In this document: piece after piece, positions 8,072 to 10,899 of the stretch | How positions within the stretch are numbered: position 1 is the first letter of the stretch | How the letters are laid out: each line of letters starts with the position of its first letter | From: Pavlovales sp. CCMP2436 | Lineage: Eukaryota; Haptophyta; Pavlovophyceae; Pavlovales | Length of the DNA: 10,899 nt | Assembly (NCBI GenBank): GCA_026770615.1 | Contig: MU631924.1 | Coordinates: forward strand, 33,705 to 44,603 | Direction: 5' to 3' | The notes under the pieces: model-generated | What the model was told of the DNA's origin: nothing | Databases searched by the model: none | The model's input: only the letters and a program-made list of their open reading frames with translations | Program-made: the position numbers and the translations under genes

Positions 8072-8225
8072 GATCGCACGGGTAATAATAAGAGGAAACC
8101 GTGACGTTAAGGAACCAAGCCTCGTCGTTTTTTGTGGACTTATTCAATATGATAGTAATTAAAGCAGATTTTTAAAACTGTTTGTATATGTTATTTGCTA
8201 AGAAATCGAGCCTTAGTTCAAAAAT
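8072..8225 (+). repeat. Dispersed repeat D, copy 2
   Basis: GTTAAGGAACCAAGCCTC (8106-8123) and GCTAAGAAATCGAGCCTTA (8197-8215) bound an AT-rich core with CTGTTTGTATATGTTATTTGC, mirroring 5404-5497. To the left, GGGGATCGCACGGGTAATAATAAG followed by GAAACCGT matches 5375-5398 with small gaps. The core is longer than in copy 1. The identical architecture at two sites supports a real repeat family. Confidence 0.7.
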
Positions 8226-8488
8226 CTCATTCGGGTCGAAATCCGAAAAAGTGGCGCGATTCCGCAATGGGGAGGGGAAAAATGGTGGCTAGGACGAAGT
8301 AGTAGACATTGGTCACCCCTGCGCGCTAAGTGTCGATAGCTGATGTCGAATAGAGCCCTCCTCGACGGTCGAAGCCCACCTCGTGTGCCTCCCAGATGCC
8401 TCTAGGGTCGACAACATACTTCGTGTAACTAATATTTCCGATTCCCAGCGTTCGGAAGCTAAAAGAAATGCTTAGTTCCCGAAATGAA
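8226..8488. other. Non-coding interval, nothing recognised
   Basis: Stops occur in all frames and no motif or repeat could be tied to it, except a short resemblance of GGTGGCTAGGACGA (8284) to GGTGGCTGGGACGA (630), too short to interpret. Confidence 0.5.
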
Positions 8489-8733
8489 GCCGCGGAGTTA
8501 GTTGCAGATTCGTGAACCGGCTCTTAGAAAAGGCGTAACGTACGGGGATTATCCGCGGTATCCGTGGGGCCCCGTGGGCCCCCGGGCTATGTGACAAGTT
8601 AGTTATATGTTAGTCACATAGGCGCCTCCGGCGGGGCCCCCGGGGGCCCTGCGGGGCTTTCTAAGAGCCGGTTCGTGAATGGGGCATTGCAGATTCGTGA
8701 CCCATTCACGAATTTGCAACTAACTCCGCGGCA
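8489..8733. mobile_element. Foldback / MITE-like element with long inverted ends
   Basis: The left end GCCGCGGAGTTAGTTGCA (8489-8506) is the inverse of TGCAACTAACTCCGCGG at the right. GAACCGGCTCTTAGAAA (8514-8530) is the exact inverse of 8658-8674. The centre holds CTATGTGAC and GTCACATAG as a perfect 9-bp stem, flanked by opposed G/C-rich blocks. The whole 245 bases can fold into one long hairpin. The right arm has about 34 extra bases, which include their own 12-bp perfect stem (TTCGTGAATGGG at 8672-8683 with CCCATTCACGAA at 8701-8712). No transposase is coded, so movement would need help in trans. No target-site duplication could be assigned. Confidence 0.82.
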
Positions 8734-8775
8734 CCAGGTGCCCTATTCACGAATCTGCAACTAACTCCGCGGCAC
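8704..8775. repeat. Tandem copies of the foldback terminus, period 41
   Basis: ATTCACGAAT-T/C-TGCAACTAACTCC...GGCAC occurs at 8704-8734 and again at 8745-8775, differing at one base. The second copy lies outside the matched left arm, so the right end carries one extra terminus. Nested insertion or slippage at the end could both explain it. Confidence 0.9.
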
Positions 8776-9035
8776 TACTTCCGGTTTCTGACTTGCTCCA
8801 GAGGATTTTTACCGGACTTTTTTCGATTTTACCCCCGGACTGGCTACTAATTCGGATTTGGACCCATTCCTTTTTGCCCTCTAGCCGCGAAAACCGTCTT
8901 GAACCAACGAATATGAGCTTAAACGACTTAGCGGTAAAAAAAAAAAAAAAAAAAAAAACGAAAACCTCCCAAAAACACACACACACACAAAATATGTGCC
9001 ACATAACCTGGGCAGCGCTGTTCTGTATGAAGATT
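8776..9035. other. Non-coding interval with A23 run and CA repeat
   Basis: An uninterrupted A run fills 8936-8958, followed by a CA repeat at about 8975-8989. The A run could be the tail of a plus-strand retrocopy whose body lies at 8776-8935, but that body matches nothing I recognise. Frames on both strands are open over about 80 codons and look like chance. Confidence 0.5.
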
Positions 9036-9040
9036 CAATT

Positions 9041-9052
9041 TTTATTTTTATT
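9041..9052 (-). promoter_or_regulatory. Poly(A) signals for the minus-strand gene
   Basis: On the minus strand two AATAAA hexamers lie at 9047-9052 and 9041-9046, about 100 bases after the stop at 9152-9154, in an AT-rich patch. Position and strand fit the 3' end of the spliced gene. They could also be chance in AT-rich DNA. Confidence 0.45.
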
Positions 9053-9151
9053 TTTAAATCAATTTAATCCGAAGTCAACTTTACAGTAGCAGTGACAGGC
9101 ACCATGCTGATTGCTGTCTGCTCAAGGGTCCACCCTTGGTCTGCTGGACTG

Positions 9152-10312
9152 TCACCGCATGCGGGCCTTCCCGCCCGTCTGGAACTGCCAATCAGTGGCA
9201 TCGAGGTGCTTCACTTCTTCGCGTAACCGGCCGAGCGTGTCCTCGAGAAGTGCCTGCTCGTTGGTCGGGGGGGGAGACTATGGAGGTGGTGGTGGTGGTG
9301 GGAGGGTGGTGGTGGTTGTGGCGTAAATCTAGCTAAATCTAGGGCACCTTCCCATTCGCAGCGGTGAGCCTGTCGAGCTCGCCGATCTCGCTGGCGTGCG
9401 CCGCGAACTCGTCTACGCCTGATGCAGGAGGGGGGGGGAAGGGTAGGGGAGGGGGGAATAAACTCAGATGACGACGAGGGGATGATGACGCTATCCGTGT
9501 GCTCGGGAACGGTCCTAGGCTAACAGTGTGTTGTTGCTGCACCACTAGGAGACTGGGAGACCTTTACGGGGCCGGATGTTTTTATAGATATATACACACG
9601 CAGCCTCGTCCGCGCCTGTGTGTGTGTGTTTAAATATCTAGATTAACGTCCGTCACCTGACAGGTCTCCACCGGACCAAAGCGTTGAGAAACACTCGGAT
9701 CAAGGGACCTTAGCAGATCACACGGATACCGTCCCCACCGCTGAATATCCGTGAAGAGGGACGGGCGGGAGGCATCTTTGCAAGCTGCAGTCAAGCGCAC
9801 ACGCGCGGGCAAGAGGTGGCCGGTTCAGCAACGCAATAAGGGCGCAGGCAGCCTCCGCGTTCGCATGCGATCGCTGCCCGCATACTCTTGCGCGAGGCAC
9901 GCGGGGAGATCGGAGGGGAGTGGCACATGGCAGGTGCAGCAGGGGAGTGTCACAGGGCAGGTGCAGCAGTGGCACATGGCAGGTGCAGCAGAGGAGTGGC
10001 ACAGGGCAGGTGCAGCAGAGGCAGCAAGAGACGAGTCCAGGTATGCACCTTCCGCGCCCTCCTTGTTGAACAGGTTCTTGCGCATCTGCGTCTGTGGCGC
10101 AGATGCCGTTGGCGCTGGCGGCATTGGTGCTGGCGTGGAGATGGCTCCCCAAGTCCCGGGTTGCCTGAGCTTCTGAGCCTCTAGGCCTTCTCCCAGCCCG
10201 CTCGACGTAGAGAGGCAACACACAGAGCTGAGGCACCCATTTAAAAAAACGACCTGGTTCAGCCACGGCTCGACGCCCGCCTGGAGCTCGATGCCTCCGG
10301 ACGCAGGCGCTT
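9152..10312 (-). CDS. 3' part of a spliced, unrecognised gene (four exons)
   Basis: Proposed minus-strand exons are 10312-10254, 10172-10049, 9418-9348 and 9277-9152 (stop TGA 9154-9152). The introns (81, 630 and 70 bases) all begin GT and end AG, with donors CAG|GTCGTT, AAG|GTGCAT and AAG|GTGCCC. The 70-base intron has a long C-rich tract before its AG. The phases agree at all three joints: exon 2 ends one base into a codon and exon 3 supplies two. The product is helical and charged, with pieces such as IELQAGVEPWLNQ, MRKNLFNKEGAE, VDEFAAHASEIGELDRLTAA and LLEDTLGRLREEVKHLDATD, suggesting coiled coil. A Pro/Ala-rich stretch precedes MRKNLF. The start is unresolved; one option is ATG 10380-10378 in the same frame. 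A second AG six bases on (9413) would also keep frame. I do not recognise the family. The last two joints are the most secure. Confidence 0.5.
9488..9602 (+). repeat. Dispersed repeat B, copy 3 (left arm of an intronic near-palindrome)
   Basis: GACGCTATCCGTGTGCTCGGG (from 9487) matches the B core; GGTCCTAGG, CAGTGTGTTGTT, GGGAGACC, CGGGGCCGGATGTTTT and TAGATATATACACAC follow in the family order. It faces copy 4 across about 12 bases. It lies in the 630-base intron of the minus-strand gene. Confidence 0.65.
9603..9746 (-). repeat. Dispersed repeat B, copy 4 (right arm of an intronic near-palindrome)
   Basis: On the minus strand it starts with TCAGCGGTGGGGACGGTATC, identical to copy 2, then has GATCCGAGTGTTTCTCAAC, a GTCAGGTGACGGACGTT block and TAGATATTTAAACACACAC. 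The GTGTTTCTCAAC piece resembles hAT-type transposon ends, but this is weak. With copy 3 it can form a hairpin of roughly 115-bp arms, imperfect, with a loop around 9603-9614. Confidence 0.75.
9915..10026. repeat. GGCACA(T/G)GGCAGGTGCAGCA tandem array
   Basis: Four units start at 9922, 9949, 9971 and 9998, with spacing alternating 27, 22, 27. Odd and even units differ at the same position (CATGG or CAGGG), so the array may be a duplicated 49-base dimer. It lies inside the long intron. Because it lacks stops in some frames it creates long false open frames on both strands. Confidence 0.92.
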
Positions 10313-10378
10313 CTGAGCCAAGCAAGGGGAAGCTTCTGAGCCAAGCAAGGGGAAGTTTCTGAGCCGAGCAAGCTGCCA
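10311..10378 (-). repeat. 23-bp tandem repeat carrying a splice-acceptor-like unit
   Basis: Units begin at 10311, 10334 and 10357 (TTCTGAGCCAAGCAAGGGGA type), period 23, the third partial. Read on the minus strand each gives a pyrimidine tract followed by GGCTCAG|AA, so each resembles a 3' splice site. The same GGCTCAG|AAG occurs at 10170-10178, at the proposed acceptor of the next exon. Alternatively the repeat is coding from ATG 10380. Confidence 0.85.
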
Positions 10379-10513
10379 TGCCCCCCGCCAGCCAGCGAGA
10401 GCAAGTGCACCGAGGCCAGCCTCTCTTTAAAAAAAATCCGGAGCGACACGCCTTTCTCTCCTTCCACGGCGCGCGCCAAGGGGTCGACGCCGCCGGCCCG
10501 CTCCCGTTCGCCC

Positions 10514-10585
10514 GCAAGAGATCTCGCCTCGCGGCCCGCCCTCGAGCTTGCAAGAGATACGCCTCGCGGGTCACCCTCGCTGCTT
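10514..10585. repeat. 36-bp tandem repeat, two units
   Basis: GCAAGAGATCTCGCCTCGCG at 10514 and GCAAGAGATACGCCTCGCGG at 10550 start two diverged 36-base units, both running on to CCCTCG and GCTT. They lie just upstream of the plus-strand gene, in GC-rich DNA between two divergent genes. Any promoter role is speculative. Confidence 0.75.
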
Positions 10586-10614
10586 GCAGCCGGCCCTTGC
10601 CACCCGCCACAGGG

Positions 10615-10899
10615 ATGCGGCCCGCGCGTGCCGGCCTCCCCGGACTACTGCTCGTCGCGTGCGTATGGGCCCACGCCCACGCGCTCGTGGCGGTGCGACC
10701 CGCGCGCATTGCGACCAGCCGAGCGAGCGCCGTCAGCATGCACTGGAACCCCTTCCAGCGCGGAGGCAGGGACGAGACGAGCGAGGAACCCGTTTCTCAG
10801 GTGCCGGTGGAAGTCAGGCCCTCCACGCCCTCCGCTGGTGGAGGACAGGTGGAGGACATGGAGGCGCTCAGGTACGGCGGCAACTTCGGGGGGGGGGGG
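10615..10899 (+). CDS. N-terminus of a probable plastid-targeted protein (partial)
   Basis: ATG 10615 opens a frame that reaches the window end without a stop (95 codons). Residues 1-23 form a signal peptide: a basic start (MRPARAG), a hydrophobic core (LPGLLLVACVWA) and a cleavable AHAHA. Residues ~24-43 are rich in Arg, Ala and Ser with no acidic residue, ending SRASAVSM before HWNPFQRGG. A signal peptide followed by such a transit-like segment is the bipartite presequence of proteins imported into secondary plastids. The later part turns acidic (GRDETSEEP) and low in complexity. The mature domain lies outside the window, so the function is unknown. The base at -3 is G. No upstream in-frame stop was seen back to about 10550, so a longer start is possible. 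The final G9 run may be a sequencing or contig-end artefact. Confidence 0.65.
   Translation, partial: MRPARAGLPGLLLVACVWAHAHALVAVRPARIATSRASAVSMHWNPFQRGGRDETSEEPVSQVPVEVRPSTPSAGGGQVEDMEALRYGGNFGGGG

Noticed and set aside
8747..9089. Open frames on both strands around the A23 run (85 and 98 codons)
   Set aside because: They include homopolymer Phe or Lys tracts and part of the foldback terminus; no motif and no preference between strands.
9111..9326. Plus-strand frames of 71 and 66 codons
   Set aside because: They end in Gly/Val/Trp homopolymer from the GGT-rich tract, which instead serves as the pyrimidine-rich end of the minus-strand intron.
9751..10184. Plus-strand open frames of 141 and 98 codons
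   Set aside because: Created by the same tandem array and GC-rich DNA; no protein-like content outside the repeats.
9718..10739. Two long overlapping minus-strand open frames (253 and 304 codons)
   Set aside because: They run through the GGCAGGTGCAGCA array, repeat B and proposed introns, giving Cys/His/Leu-rich low-complexity protein. Only short parts look coding, and these fit the spliced model.

Overview
The window looks like nuclear DNA of a eukaryote, most likely a unicellular alga with a secondary plastid (haptophyte- or stramenopile-like; the exact group cannot be fixed from sequence). Supporting signs are a decayed non-LTR retrotransposon, short GT-AG introns with matching phases, AATAAA-type poly(A) signals, a tRNA-like sequence with A/B-box resemblance, many dispersed repeats and microsatellites, GC-rich coding DNA, and at the right edge the start of a protein with a signal peptide followed by an Arg/Ser/Ala-rich transit-like segment. 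Nothing points to bacterial gene organisation.

Layout. 1-305: 3' end of a probable coding region with two in-frame repeats. 306-1700: repeat-rich non-coding DNA with two diverged direct copies of a ~185-bp repeat (A1, A2) around a minus-strand tRNA-like sequence and one copy of a second repeat family (B1). About 1750-7345: a dead plus-strand non-LTR (LINE-type) retroelement that keeps, in order, a possible endonuclease scrap, a reverse transcriptase, an RNase H domain with a 57-codon tandem duplication, a C2HC zinc motif of the kind found at LINE C-termini, a Pro-rich 23-residue repeat tail and a basic C-terminus. It carries several stops and frameshifts; the YMDD box itself is broken by TAG, and a short repeat (D1) lies between the RNase H and zinc-motif segments. 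7345-9035: non-coding DNA with copies B2 and D2, a large foldback element (8489-8733) and an A23 run.

9041-10312 (minus) is best read as the 3' part of a spliced gene: four exons joined by three GT-AG introns whose phases all agree, ending in a stop and followed by two AATAAA signals. Its 630-bp intron holds a near-palindrome made of two opposed B copies plus a tandem array. 10615-10899 (plus) is the 5' part of a probable plastid-targeted protein, cut by the window end in a G run. The two right-hand genes diverge from a GC-rich interval with short tandem repeats.

The window shows no operon-like system. Its most unusual content is the repeat architecture: at least four copies of family B, two of them as an intronic hairpin, a GC-rich foldback element, a direct-repeat pair around a tRNA-like sequence, and the duplicated RNase H start.
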